In this document: piece by piece, positions 43,345-52,330 of the stretch
How positions within the stretch are numbered: the stretch's first letter is position 1
How the letters are laid out: each line of letters begins with the position of its first letter
Source: Lachnoclostridium sp. UBA1175
Lineage (GTDB): Bacteria > Bacillota > Clostridia > Lachnospirales > Lachnospiraceae
Direction: 5' to 3'
DNA length: 64,000 bases
Assembly (NCBI GenBank): GCA_002311665.1
Contig: DBYX01000005.1
Coordinates: 224,857 to 288,856 of the forward strand
The notes under the pieces: model-generated
The model's input: only the letters and a program-made list of their open reading frames with translations
What the model was told of the DNA's origin: nothing
Databases searched by the model: none
Translations under genes and position numbers: made by a program

Positions 43345-43841
43345 GGGCTCTGATCTGTGTCGCGGTCGTGCTGATCGGCGTGGTCGTCGGACTGGCAATC
43401 GGCAGCAAATACAGGAAGCTTTACAACGAGGGCGTGGCGCTCAAACGCCCGTATGATTTTCATAAGCAGGAATATACGTTCAAAACGATCGTGCCGGGCA
43501 TCGACAATATGCTCGGTGCGCTGAATCTCAATGTGCTCGCGCAGCAGAACATCAGCGTGAACCGCGAGACGAACGCGGAGAGAGTGATCTTCGGCAACCC
43601 GGCCGGTTCGTTCACCGCGTTTATCCAGGCGGAGAACAGCGGGCAGGAGGGAGTTTACTGCTACCGTTTCCGCATCCACAGCTGGACTTCACACAAAGGA
43701 ACCATCCTGAATTCGGCGCGAATGGGGATCAACGTAGTGCTCACGGCGCTCGAGAAGGCGTTCCTCACACTCGATTACAACGCGGTTGAGGAGCGGGTCT
43801 ACATGACGGATATCAAAACGCGGGCGTCCTTCTTCGAGTGA
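43335..43841 (+). CDS. Small single-pass membrane protein, unknown
   Basis: A 168-residue protein: one N-terminal transmembrane helix (residues 4-23), a short basic loop (SKYRKLYNEG) and a soluble domain (YTFKTIVPGIDNMLGALNLNVLAQQNISVNRETNAERVIFGNPAGSFTAFIQ...). The start at 43335 lies within the last codons of patB, with GGAGGTGAT at 43319-43327, so translation is coupled. I do not recognise the family firmly. Confidence 0.68.
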   Translation: MWLGALICVAVVLIGVVVGLAIGSKYRKLYNEGVALKRPYDFHKQEYTFKTIVPGIDNMLGALNLNVLAQQNISVNRETNAERVIFGNPAGSFTAFIQAENSGQEGVYCYRFRIHSWTSHKGTILNSARMGINVVLTALEKAFLTLDYNAVEERVYMTDIKTRASFFE

Positions 43842-43930
43842 TGCAGGACATCATTCCTTCGGGAATCTACCCGGAGGCCTTACAGAGTCGATAAGCTTTT
43901 GTCTATTCGGAAAATGAGGAGGAGGAGCAT

Positions 43931-44986
43931 ATGCCGGATTCCGCTGTATTGCTCATAGTCATCTTGATCGCGTTGTCCGTGGGCGGAGTCGCTCTGCGAT
44001 ATGCGCTGCGCAACGTGGTATACAAAGGCACCGACGCCATCGGCAACGCGAGACGCCGAAACAAGAACGCGGCCAACGGGGCGGAGGTGGTAAGACTCGC
44101 GGATCTGTATCCGGAGATCGCGCAGTGGCATCGTCAGAACGGCACCGCATATGAGGCGGCTCCTGTGACACCCGCGGTTCCTGTGACACCTGCTGCGCCT
44201 GCAGCGCCCGTGCAACAGAACATTTACATGCAGCCGAACACCTGCGCACAGCCCGGCTATACGAACCGCAATCCCGTTGCAATGAACGGCAATGCGGTGC
44301 AATATTACGGCAATGCGGCACCGAACTACGGTTACGGGGCGCCGAATTACGGCTATGCGGTCCCGGCGAAGAAGGGGAATCCCCTGGCTGTGATCGCGCT
44401 GGTCTTCACCGCCATCGGCCTGTTGATCAATGCGGTACTGCTTGTCTTAGGGTATGTAAGCCTGTATGTTCCATTTGCCGATGATGCCGATCCGGAGGTG
44501 CTCGTTTACCTGCGCAGCGGCAGGGTATACACGGTCCTGTTTCTGCTCTCGGTAGCGGCATACATCGTTCTGCTCGTGACGCGGAAGACGATCTGCACGG
44601 TGTTTTATCCGGTGATGATGATCGTGCTGGGAATTGTGTCGTTTTTCATCGCGAATGCGCGTTTGGCCGATATCAAGGCGGAGTGGGATGTGGAATCCCT
44701 TTTCGATTATCCGAGGTATATTGTCTTGTCGACTGCTTTCGTGTGGCTGTTCCTGGTATTTGCCGTTCTCGGCGGATGTTTTGAATTACTGCATCTCCTC
44801 AAAGGTTATCGATGGGCCGCGTGGGCGGGGCTTGTGTGCGGAACGGTTGCCGTTCTGGCATTTGTACCCGCGGGGGTGGAACTCGGACTGGGCAATTTCG
44901 ACAATGTCTTAGTGATGGGCAATTACTTCGGTTACACGCTTTTGATACCGTTTTACGCGCTGGCTTACGGCAGGAAAAAACAGTAG
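43931..44986 (+). CDS. Membrane protein with Pro/Tyr-rich linker
   Basis: A 351-residue protein with one N-terminal helix (residues 5-25), a linker of low complexity (about 75-150, with PVTPAVPVTPAAPAAPVQ and a doubled PNYGYG/PNYGYA) and five C-terminal transmembrane helices. The linker is of the type found in zinc-ribbon/DUF4190-like Firmicute membrane proteins, but no zinc ribbon is seen. Function unknown. A strong terminator follows. Confidence 0.68.
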   Translation: MPDSAVLLIVILIALSVGGVALRYALRNVVYKGTDAIGNARRRNKNAANGAEVVRLADLYPEIAQWHRQNGTAYEAAPVTPAVPVTPAAPAAPVQQNIYMQPNTCAQPGYTNRNPVAMNGNAVQYYGNAAPNYGYGAPNYGYAVPAKKGNPLAVIALVFTAIGLLINAVLLVLGYVSLYVPFADDADPEVLVYLRSGRVYTVLFLLSVAAYIVLLVTRKTICTVFYPVMMIVLGIVSFFIANARLADIKAEWDVESLFDYPRYIVLSTAFVWLFLVFAVLGGCFELLHLLKGYRWAAWAGLVCGTVAVLAFVPAGVELGLGNFDNVLVMGNYFGYTLLIPFYALAYGRKKQ

Positions 44987-45002
44987 AAATTTCGCGGAAC
45001 AG

Positions 45003-45031
45003 TGGAAAATCGAAGAAAGACGTGATATACT
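45003..45031 (+). promoter_or_regulatory. Promoter-like sequence immediately before a terminator
   Basis: TGGAAA at 45003-45008 and TATACT at 45026-45031 with 17-base spacing. The expected start site (about 45038) falls right at the base of the terminator stem at 45040, as at 4563-4635. Confidence 0.45.
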
Positions 45032-45039
45032 GACACCGA

Positions 45040-45077
45040 GGCAAAGGAGTCTTACCGAAGACTCCTTTGCCTTTTTT
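45040..45077 (+). terminator. Very strong intrinsic terminator upstream of nadE
   Basis: A 14-base perfect stem (GGCAAAGGAGTCTT with its complement) around the loop ACCG, followed by six T residues. It lies 49 bases before the nadE start. Confidence 0.9.
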
Positions 45078-45125
45078 CATGCGCACAAAGAGAAGCACTT
45101 ACCCAGCAGGAGGGAAAGAAAAGAT

Positions 45126-47066
45126 ATGAAAAACAGATTGATCCGCGTGGTCGCGGCGGTGCCGCAGCTTCGCGTCGGGGATGTGAGATTCAATACGGAG
45201 CAGATCATCGCGATCGTCCGCGAGCAGGAGGAGAGCGGTGTGATCGTGTTTCCGGAGCTGGCCGTGACGGGGTACACCTGCGCGGATCTGTTCCGAAGCG
45301 ACCTGCTTCTTGCGGAGGCGAAAGACGCGCTTATGCGGATCGCAGAGGTGACCGCGAGGACGGGTGTGACCGCTGTCGTGGGTGTTCCGGTCCGTTACCG
45401 GAACAGTCTGTACAACTGCGGCGCGGTGATCTCCGGCGGCAGCGTGCAGGCGCTGATCCCGAAGACATACCTGCCGAACTATTCGGAGTTTTACGAAGCC
45501 AGGTGGTTCGCCTCGGGCAGCGGGATCACCGAAGCATTCGTGCGTGTCGGTGACCGGGAGGTCCCGTTCGGTGCTGACATCCTTGCGGAGGATCCGGTGA
45601 CGGAGGCGGTGCTCGGCGTGGAGCTGTGCGAGGATCTGTGGGTGCCGGACAAACCGAGCACGCATGCGGCGCTCGCGGGCGCCAACATTATCGCCAACCT
45701 GTCCGCGTCCGACGAGCTGATCGGCAAACAGGAGTACCGCAGGGAGCTTGTGAAGCAGCAGAGCGGCTCGTGCTATTGTGCGTACATATACTCCTCGGCA
45801 GGAACGGGGGAGAGTAGCACGGACCTGGTGTTCTCGGGGCATTCGGTCATCGCGCAGAACGGCAGCATTTTCCGCGAGAGCATCTTTCAAAGTGACCCGC
45901 ACTGCGAGGCGGCGGTCGTCGACCTCGACGTCATCATGCACGACCGCAGGCGGCAGAACACATTCGGGAACACGGGGACCCGCTACCGCCGCGTGCCGGT
46001 GCGCGTACAGTCGATCGGCGCCGACGAGGTGAGCGCGGAGGAGCTTGTGGAGCTTCTGAACCGGTTTGACTGCCCGGTGCCGAGAAATCCTTTCGTGCCG
46101 GCGGACGACGGCGAGAGAGACGCGCGCTGCCGGAGGATCCTGCAGATCCAGGCCAACGGACTGGCCACCCGCGTGAGAGCTACGGGGATACGAAACCTGG
46201 TCATCGGGATCTCGGGAGGACTCGATTCGACGCTGGCACTCCTGGTGTGCGCGGAGGCGCGGAAAATCCTGCCGGAGATCCGGATCATCGGCTATACGAT
46301 GCCGAGCGAGGGCAACACCACGGGGCGGACATTTCACAACGCCGTGCGGCTGATGGAGCTGCTGGCCGATGAGCGGTACGAGGTGCCGATCCGCGAGGGA
46401 GTGGAACTGCATTTGAGACAGCTCGGTCACGAGAAGGACTATCAGGGAGAGGGCGATGTCACTTACGAGAACGCGCAGGCGCGGATGCGCACATACATTT
46501 TGATGGATGCAGCGAATATGCGGGGCGGGCTTGTCGTCGGGACCGGCGACCTGTCGGAGCTGGCCCTGGGGTGGTGCACCTACAACGGCGACCATATGTC
46601 GATGTACGCGGTGAACAGTTCCGTGCCGAAGACGCTCGTGCGGTTTATATGTCGCACGTATGCCGCTATGTGCGGGGACGCGGAGCTCGGCGGGGTTCTG
46701 CTCGACATATGCGAGACGCCGATCACGCCGGAGCTCACGCCGAGCGTCGGCGGGCAGATCGCACAGAAGACGGAGGAGAAGATCGGGTCGTACGACCTCA
46801 ACGACTTCTTCCTCTTCTACACGTTGCGGTACGGCTTTGAACCGCTGAAGACCGTGGCGTTCGCGTGCCGCGCGTATCCGGAGCTCACGGAGGCGGAGGT
46901 TCGCGATGCGGCGCGCAAGTTCTTCCGCCGGTTCTTCTCGCAGCAGTTCAAGAGAAGCTGTCTGCCGGACGGACCGAAGGTCGGTTCCGTGACGCTTTCG
47001 CCGCGCGGCGACTGGAGGATGCCGAGCGATGCGTCGGCGGCGCTGTGGCTCGCGGCGCTGGAATAG
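45126..47066 (+). CDS. nadE: Glutamine-dependent NAD+ synthetase
   Basis: A 646-residue two-domain enzyme making NAD+ from deamido-NAD+ with glutamine as nitrogen donor. The N-terminal nitrilase-type glutaminase has the triad Glu in FPELAVTGY, Lys in IPKTYLPNY and Cys in GVELCEDLW (residues 1-290). The C-terminal synthetase has the ATP pyrophosphatase motif GISGGLDSTLALL, then GYTMPSEGNTT and GTGDLSELALGWCTY. The length is typical of the bacterial two-domain form. AGGAGGGAA precedes the ATG. It is followed 12 bases later by a PPDK-N-domain gene. Confidence 0.94.
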   Translation: MKNRLIRVVAAVPQLRVGDVRFNTEQIIAIVREQEESGVIVFPELAVTGYTCADLFRSDLLLAEAKDALMRIAEVTARTGVTAVVGVPVRYRNSLYNCGAVISGGSVQALIPKTYLPNYSEFYEARWFASGSGITEAFVRVGDREVPFGADILAEDPVTEAVLGVELCEDLWVPDKPSTHAALAGANIIANLSASDELIGKQEYRRELVKQQSGSCYCAYIYSSAGTGESSTDLVFSGHSVIAQNGSIFRESIFQSDPHCEAAVVDLDVIMHDRRRQNTFGNTGTRYRRVPVRVQSIGADEVSAEELVELLNRFDCPVPRNPFVPADDGERDARCRRILQIQANGLATRVRATGIRNLVIGISGGLDSTLALLVCAEARKILPEIRIIGYTMPSEGNTTGRTFHNAVRLMELLADERYEVPIREGVELHLRQLGHEKDYQGEGDVTYENAQARMRTYILMDAANMRGGLVVGTGDLSELALGWCTYNGDHMSMYAVNSSVPKTLVRFICRTYAAMCGDAELGGVLLDICETPITPELTPSVGGQIAQKTEEKIGSYDLNDFFLFYTLRYGFEPLKTVAFACRAYPELTEAEVRDAARKFFRRFFSQQFKRSCLPDGPKVGSVTLSPRGDWRMPSDASAALWLAALE

Positions 47067-47078
47067 AGGAGGTATACT

Positions 47079-49661
47079 ATGGCAGCATTTGATCGGGTTT
47101 TATCGGGAATTCCGCAGATGGACGAGCGGTTTGACAACATCCGCCTCGGCGACAATGTCGTGTGGAGGGTGGACCGCCTCGAGGATTTCAGTCTGTTTGT
47201 GAAGCCGTATGTGGAGCAGGCGATCCGCGATAAGCGCAACCTGATCTACATCCGCTTCGCGTCGCACGAGCCGTTCTTCGAGGAGAGGGAGGGCTTAAAG
47301 ATCGTCAATGTCGAGCTGTCGCACCGGTTTGAGACATTTACTGTCGATATCCACGAGATCATCCGCCGCGAGGGAGTGGACGCATTTTACGTGTTCGACT
47401 GCCTCTCGGAGTTGCAGACCGCGTGGGCGACGGACCTGATGATGGGCAACTTTTTCCAGGTGACGTGCCCGTATCTCTTTCAGCTGGACACGGTTGCGTT
47501 CTTCCCGCTGATCCGCGGCAAACACTCCTTCAAGGCGATCGCCAAGATCCGCGACACGACGCAGCTGTTCCTCGACGTCTACTCTGACCGGACGAACATC
47601 TACGTCCGCCCGGACAAGGTGTGGAACCGCTACTCCGAGACGATGTTCCTGCCGCACCGCTACGAGCCGGAGACCGGCGTGTTCGAGCCGATCCTCGACG
47701 GTGTCGTCGCGAGCCATTTCTACCAGCTTCTCGAGCACAACACCGCAGGCGCGGACCGCGGCAACAAGGACAGCTGGGACCGCTTCTTCGATATGACGGA
47801 GACGATGCATGAGAACGGGCTTGACGTGACGGAGCAGTGCAACCGGATGTGCAACATCATGATGACGCGCGACGAGCGCCTCCGAATCATGATCAAGGAA
47901 AATTTCCGGGCCGAGGACTATCTGAATGTCAAGAAGCGCATGCTCGGCACCGGTATGATCGGAGGCAAGGCGACCGGTATGCTGCTGGCCAGGAAGATCG
48001 TCGAGAACAAGCGTCCCGACATATTCGCGAATTTCGAACCGCACGACTCGTTCTTCATCGGCTCGGACGTATTTTACACGTTCATCGTGGAAAATCATTT
48101 CTGGGACATCCGCGTGCGCCAGCGGAGCAAGGAGGAATATTTTACGCTCGCGGACGAGTTCGCCGCGAGGTTGCGCGCCGGCAAATTTTCCCGCGACATG
48201 GAGGAGGAGTTCGTGAAGCTCCTCGAGTACTACGGGCAGGACCCGATCATCGTCCGCTCCAGCTCCATCCTCGAGGACGGTTTCGGCAACGCCTTCGCCG
48301 GCAAATACGAGTCCGTCTTCTGCCCGAATGTCGGCGATATGGAGCGCCGGCTGCAGGAGTTTGAGGATGCGGTCCGCACGGTATACGCGAGTACGATGAG
48401 CAAGTCGGCGCTCGACTACCGCAGCCGCCGCGGACTGCAGGCGAGAGACGAGCAGATGGCACTCCTCGTACAGCGCGTGTCCGGCTCGTACTACGGCGAC
48501 TACTATATGCCGTGCGCGGCCGGCGTTGGCTACTCCTACAGCCCGTACCGCTTCTTAGCGAGCCTCGACCCCGCAGCGGGAATGCTTCGGCTTGTCATGG
48601 GTCTCGGAACGTCGGCGGTGGACCGCACGGAGGGCTCGTACCCGCGCCTCGTGAGTCTGGATCAGCCGAAGGCGACGGTGTCGCGGACGAGCGCTGAGAA
48701 GCATCAGTTCTCGCAGCGCAAACTGGAGCTGATCAACCGCGCCGAGGGCCGGCTTGAGCAGGTGTCGCTCGACGCGATAGAGCCGTATATGCCGTACTAT
48801 CTGAAGCGTCTTCTTCTGGAGCACGACTACGACGCGGAGCGCGCGTTCCGCGAGCGCGGACAGAACCGCGACATCGAGTTCATCTCCTGCCAGGGGATCG
48901 TGAACAGGGAGATCATCATGCAGCAGATGAAGGACATCCTCGCCACGATCCAGGGGGAGTATCAGTATCCGGTCGATACGGAGTTCACGATCAACCTCTC
49001 GGAGAACGGGGACTACGTGATCAACATCCTGCAGTGCCGCCCGCTCCAGGTGTTCCGCGACTCGGAGGACACGGCGATGCCCGAGCAGTATGACACCGAC
49101 AAGGTTCTGTTCGAGTGCCGTAACTCCGCGATGGGACTCTCGCGGACGGACCGGATCGACATCGTCGTATACGTGGATCCGGTGAAGTATTACAATATGC
49201 CTTACCGCGACAAATACCGCGTCGCGCGGGCAATCGGCACGGTCAACTGGAGCATGCGCGGGCAGAGTCGGAAAATGCTCCTGATGGTGCCGGGAAGAAT
49301 CGGCACGACATCGCCGGAACTCGGCGTGCCGACCGCATTTGCCGATATCAGCGAGTTTGACTGCATCTGCGAGATCTCGAATTCCAAGGCCGGCTACAAC
49401 CCGGAGCTGTCCTACGGAAGCCATTTCTTCCAGGACCTCGTAGAGTCGGGGATCCTCTACAACGCGATCTTCGAGAGCGAGAAGACCGTCGCGTTCCGCC
49501 CGGAACTGCTGGAGGGATGCGAGAATCTGCTCGGCGAGCTGGTGAAGGACTGCGAGGGGCTCGAGGAGATCGTGTATGTGTACGATGTCGCAGACCGCGG
49601 GGTAAAACTGTGCAACGATATGAAGACGGAGCACATACTGTGCCTGTTCGAGACGACCTGA
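47079..49661 (+). CDS. PEP/pyruvate-binding (PPDK N-terminal) domain protein with RecA-like head
   Basis: An 860-residue protein. Residues 1-200 resemble a degenerate RecA/KaiC-type domain (FDCLSELQTAWATDLMMGNFFQVTCPYLFQLDTVAFF) without a Walker A motif. Residues about 285-640 carry the ATP-grasp domain of pyruvate phosphate dikinase/PEP synthase (MIGGKATGMLLARKI, then PIIVRSSSILEDGFGNAFAGKYESVF). The phosphohistidine swivel and the PEP barrel of true PPDK are not recognisable, so it is not a complete dikinase. It may be a nucleotide-dependent phosphotransferase or regulator. It is co-transcribed with nadE (12-base gap). Confidence 0.75.
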   Translation: MAAFDRVLSGIPQMDERFDNIRLGDNVVWRVDRLEDFSLFVKPYVEQAIRDKRNLIYIRFASHEPFFEEREGLKIVNVELSHRFETFTVDIHEIIRREGVDAFYVFDCLSELQTAWATDLMMGNFFQVTCPYLFQLDTVAFFPLIRGKHSFKAIAKIRDTTQLFLDVYSDRTNIYVRPDKVWNRYSETMFLPHRYEPETGVFEPILDGVVASHFYQLLEHNTAGADRGNKDSWDRFFDMTETMHENGLDVTEQCNRMCNIMMTRDERLRIMIKENFRAEDYLNVKKRMLGTGMIGGKATGMLLARKIVENKRPDIFANFEPHDSFFIGSDVFYTFIVENHFWDIRVRQRSKEEYFTLADEFAARLRAGKFSRDMEEEFVKLLEYYGQDPIIVRSSSILEDGFGNAFAGKYESVFCPNVGDMERRLQEFEDAVRTVYASTMSKSALDYRSRRGLQARDEQMALLVQRVSGSYYGDYYMPCAAGVGYSYSPYRFLASLDPAAGMLRLVMGLGTSAVDRTEGSYPRLVSLDQPKATVSRTSAEKHQFSQRKLELINRAEGRLEQVSLDAIEPYMPYYLKRLLLEHDYDAERAFRERGQNRDIEFISCQGIVNREIIMQQMKDILATIQGEYQYPVDTEFTINLSENGDYVINILQCRPLQVFRDSEDTAMPEQYDTDKVLFECRNSAMGLSRTDRIDIVVYVDPVKYYNMPYRDKYRVARAIGTVNWSMRGQSRKMLLMVPGRIGTTSPELGVPTAFADISEFDCICEISNSKAGYNPELSYGSHFFQDLVESGILYNAIFESEKTVAFRPELLEGCENLLGELVKDCEGLEEIVYVYDVADRGVKLCNDMKTEHILCLFETT

Positions 49662-49745
49662 CGGTGAGCGGAATCGACGATTCGTAGTGCGGAAAATTGT
49701 CCGAAACAGATAAAAATGCGCGCCCCGATTGATACGCCCGAAGCA

Positions 49746-49773
49746 TTGACTAACGGATGAGATGTGATATCAT
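49746..49773 (+). promoter_or_regulatory. Promoter for the transglutaminase-like lipoprotein pair
   Basis: TTGACT at 49746-49751, 16 bases, TATCAT at 49768-49773. It has the same unusual 16-base spacing and TATCAT box as the MMPL promoter at 24126. Confidence 0.45.
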
Positions 49774-49853
49774 GTTATATAAGGGGGAGTGGGGAAGCCC
49801 CGTGCGGAAAACCTGTGGTGGGGGATTTTCCGACTATGAAAGGAGATTCGCGC

Positions 49854-52241
49854 GTGGGGCGCGATATTGTAAATATGCGTGAAGTGAATAGAAGTAAGTT
49901 GAAAAACAGGGTCGGCATCCTTGTGCTGGCCTTTTTGTTGTGCGCGGGCGTTCTTGTCGGTTGCGGCAAGGAGCCCGGCAAGTCGAATGTTTCGCCGACC
50001 GCGGTCGTCACGCCTTCGGACAGTGTGACACCAACGGCGACGTCGTCGCCGACACCTACGGTGCCTTATTGCAAGACAGCGTACGAGACCGTGGGTCGCG
50101 ACGATGTCTACAGCGTTCCGGTCAAGGAGCTGGAGGAGCAGTGGTTCCAGATGGGCACGGTGTGCAGAGGCGACTATGTGCTGATGTGGTTCAATCCGCC
50201 GGAGGTGCAGGAGGACGATTTCGAGGTGCGGAACACCTTCGTGCTCTTAAACCCCGCCGAGAGCGGTGAGCAGTACAGGATCACGGTCGATTTTCCGATC
50301 ACGGAGATGCGTCTGCTTGCGAACGGCACGGTCCTCCTCGAGGAACAGATGGCCGGCGGCATTCATGTCTATGATAACAAGATGACCGAGGTGGATCACC
50401 TTGTTCAGAGCGAGGGAAAACTCTCGTCGCTTCTCGGTGTGTCGGAGGACGGTATCCTCTGGCAGACGGACGAGGAGACGCACAAGCTCGTGGCGACCGA
50501 CCTGAAGGGACAGAAGGTCAGCGAGTACGAGTGCGATCCGCAGTACACCGTGACTCGTTACCTCGGCGTTGAGAACGGCAGAAAGGAGTTCCTCGTGAAT
50601 GTAACGGGGAAGTCCGACCACCGGTTTATGTACATTTCCGAGAACGGCGAGGTATACTATCGCAACGAGAACGAGGGTGATCTCGGTGACGACTGGCTTG
50701 CCGACCGGATCATACCAATATCGATACCGGTTCTGGTCGACTCTGCGTCGACCTGGTTCTTCCATGCTCCCGGCTATCTCCGCGAAGGGTTTGCCTTCCC
50801 GAAGAGCGTGAGAGGTGAGCAGCTGAATTCCGTCCGCGACGGGAAACTGTGCAGCTGCAGCTACCGATGGCTCGACGATAACACGTGCGTGATCGACCAC
50901 CGTCTGTATGACCTTGAGAAGCGCACGGTCTCCGGGGTGCTGACCGACGCAGACATTCCCGATTGCCTGTATCTGTCCTCCCAGGGCACGATCGGCGATG
51001 GCATCATGGTGTTTAACTGCAGCGTCAAGAACAGCGACGGAAGCCTGCTTCTTCTGTGGAATGCGGGTGAGAAGGCTGTGCCGATCGAGAACTACTGCGA
51101 TCTTGCGAAGGACGATATCCCGGGGTACATCTCGAGCCTTGTGAAGAAGGCCGAAGAGTGCGGCGTCAAGGTTACGCCGGACCGGACGGAGGACGACGGG
51201 ACGAACGAAGCGCTCGGCGATATCCTTCTCGAGATGGAGCTCATCAACACGTTTGTGCTCGCCTCGGAAACCGATCCTGAGCTTCTGAAGACGAAGTCCG
51301 GGGAGGCGATCCATCCGGAAAATAAGAACAACAACGACGGGGCGGCCTTCACGTTTCAGCCGCACATATTTTCCACGTTTTACCTGAAGGAACACGGGGA
51401 GAAGAGAAGGGACGCATTTTACGCATATGTGGATGCGATCCGCGCAGGCGAGGACCGCTATCGCTGCGCGAGCGAGGCGGATGCGAACTGGAGTAGCGGA
51501 AGATTTGCGATGATGTTCTTCCCGTTTGCCGGCCTGTATGCCGATGCAACCTATGTCGGCGACGGCTGGGCGGAGATCACGTACCTGATCCCGAAGGACG
51601 AGTTCCTCAGGAAGGAGCGCGAGTTCGAGGAGAGGGTCGAGAAGATCCTGAACGATGTGCTCGAGGAGGACTATTCGGACCTCGAGAAGGCGCTGGCACT
51701 CTATGAATTCATGACGGAGTATATCGTCTACGACTATGATATGATGTATCACAACGGAGAGGAGGAATGGTCGTCGAAGCAATCGCCGTACCGCGTCCTC
51801 GACGAGCGGCAAGGCATCTGCGGGGAGATAGCGATCCTGTACCAGTACCTGGGCCTGCAGTGCGGGATCGATGTGGATGAAGTCGTCGGCGCGCCGGTGA
51901 AGTCCGGCGAGGACACGCACGCGTGGAACTACGTCCGCATCGACGGCACGGGTTACCTGCTCGATGCCACCTGGGGACTCACGACGAACCACGCGCCGGA
52001 TCTGTGCTATTTCCTCTTCACGGACCAGCTGCGCGAGACCCGGGACGGCTATGCGATCGAGTCCTACGACGTCGGATTTGTGGGGATGTACGGGGCGCGC
52101 AAGAAGTTTTCTTTCGAGTGCAATGACGAGCGCTACAGCGAGCTCTGGAAAGGAAAATTCGTCGCGTTCGACGAGGCGGAAAATTGCATTTTCTACACCG
52201 ATACGAAGGGCAACCTGCATCGTTTCGATTACGCGGACTGA
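49854..52241 (+). CDS. Lipoprotein with transglutaminase-like domain (copy 1)
   Basis: A 795-residue predicted surface lipoprotein. GTG at 49854 is chosen for AAAGGAG eight bases upstream; ATG at 49875 is an alternative. The signal peptide ends in LVGC with Cys37, followed by a short Thr/Pro stalk. The middle (about 100-440) is beta-rich, propeller-like. The C-terminal part holds a transglutaminase/protease core with Cys656 in GICGEIA, His689 in THAWNYV and Asp704 in LLDATWG, a complete catalytic triad. Substrate is unknown; such domains cross-link or cleave wall-associated proteins. It is paralogous to the next gene along its whole length. Confidence 0.82.
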   Translation: MGRDIVNMREVNRSKLKNRVGILVLAFLLCAGVLVGCGKEPGKSNVSPTAVVTPSDSVTPTATSSPTPTVPYCKTAYETVGRDDVYSVPVKELEEQWFQMGTVCRGDYVLMWFNPPEVQEDDFEVRNTFVLLNPAESGEQYRITVDFPITEMRLLANGTVLLEEQMAGGIHVYDNKMTEVDHLVQSEGKLSSLLGVSEDGILWQTDEETHKLVATDLKGQKVSEYECDPQYTVTRYLGVENGRKEFLVNVTGKSDHRFMYISENGEVYYRNENEGDLGDDWLADRIIPISIPVLVDSASTWFFHAPGYLREGFAFPKSVRGEQLNSVRDGKLCSCSYRWLDDNTCVIDHRLYDLEKRTVSGVLTDADIPDCLYLSSQGTIGDGIMVFNCSVKNSDGSLLLLWNAGEKAVPIENYCDLAKDDIPGYISSLVKKAEECGVKVTPDRTEDDGTNEALGDILLEMELINTFVLASETDPELLKTKSGEAIHPENKNNNDGAAFTFQPHIFSTFYLKEHGEKRRDAFYAYVDAIRAGEDRYRCASEADANWSSGRFAMMFFPFAGLYADATYVGDGWAEITYLIPKDEFLRKEREFEERVEKILNDVLEEDYSDLEKALALYEFMTEYIVYDYDMMYHNGEEEWSSKQSPYRVLDERQGICGEIAILYQYLGLQCGIDVDEVVGAPVKSGEDTHAWNYVRIDGTGYLLDATWGLTTNHAPDLCYFLFTDQLRETRDGYAIESYDVGFVGMYGARKKFSFECNDERYSELWKGKFVAFDEAENCIFYTDTKGNLHRFDYAD

Positions 52242-52330
52242 TCCGCGGGTTACGGGGTTGGGATCGATCCGCGGGAGTGCCTGTGACGGTGTTTTTGCGG
52301 GCGAACATAAGCTTCGCATAGGGGATAACA

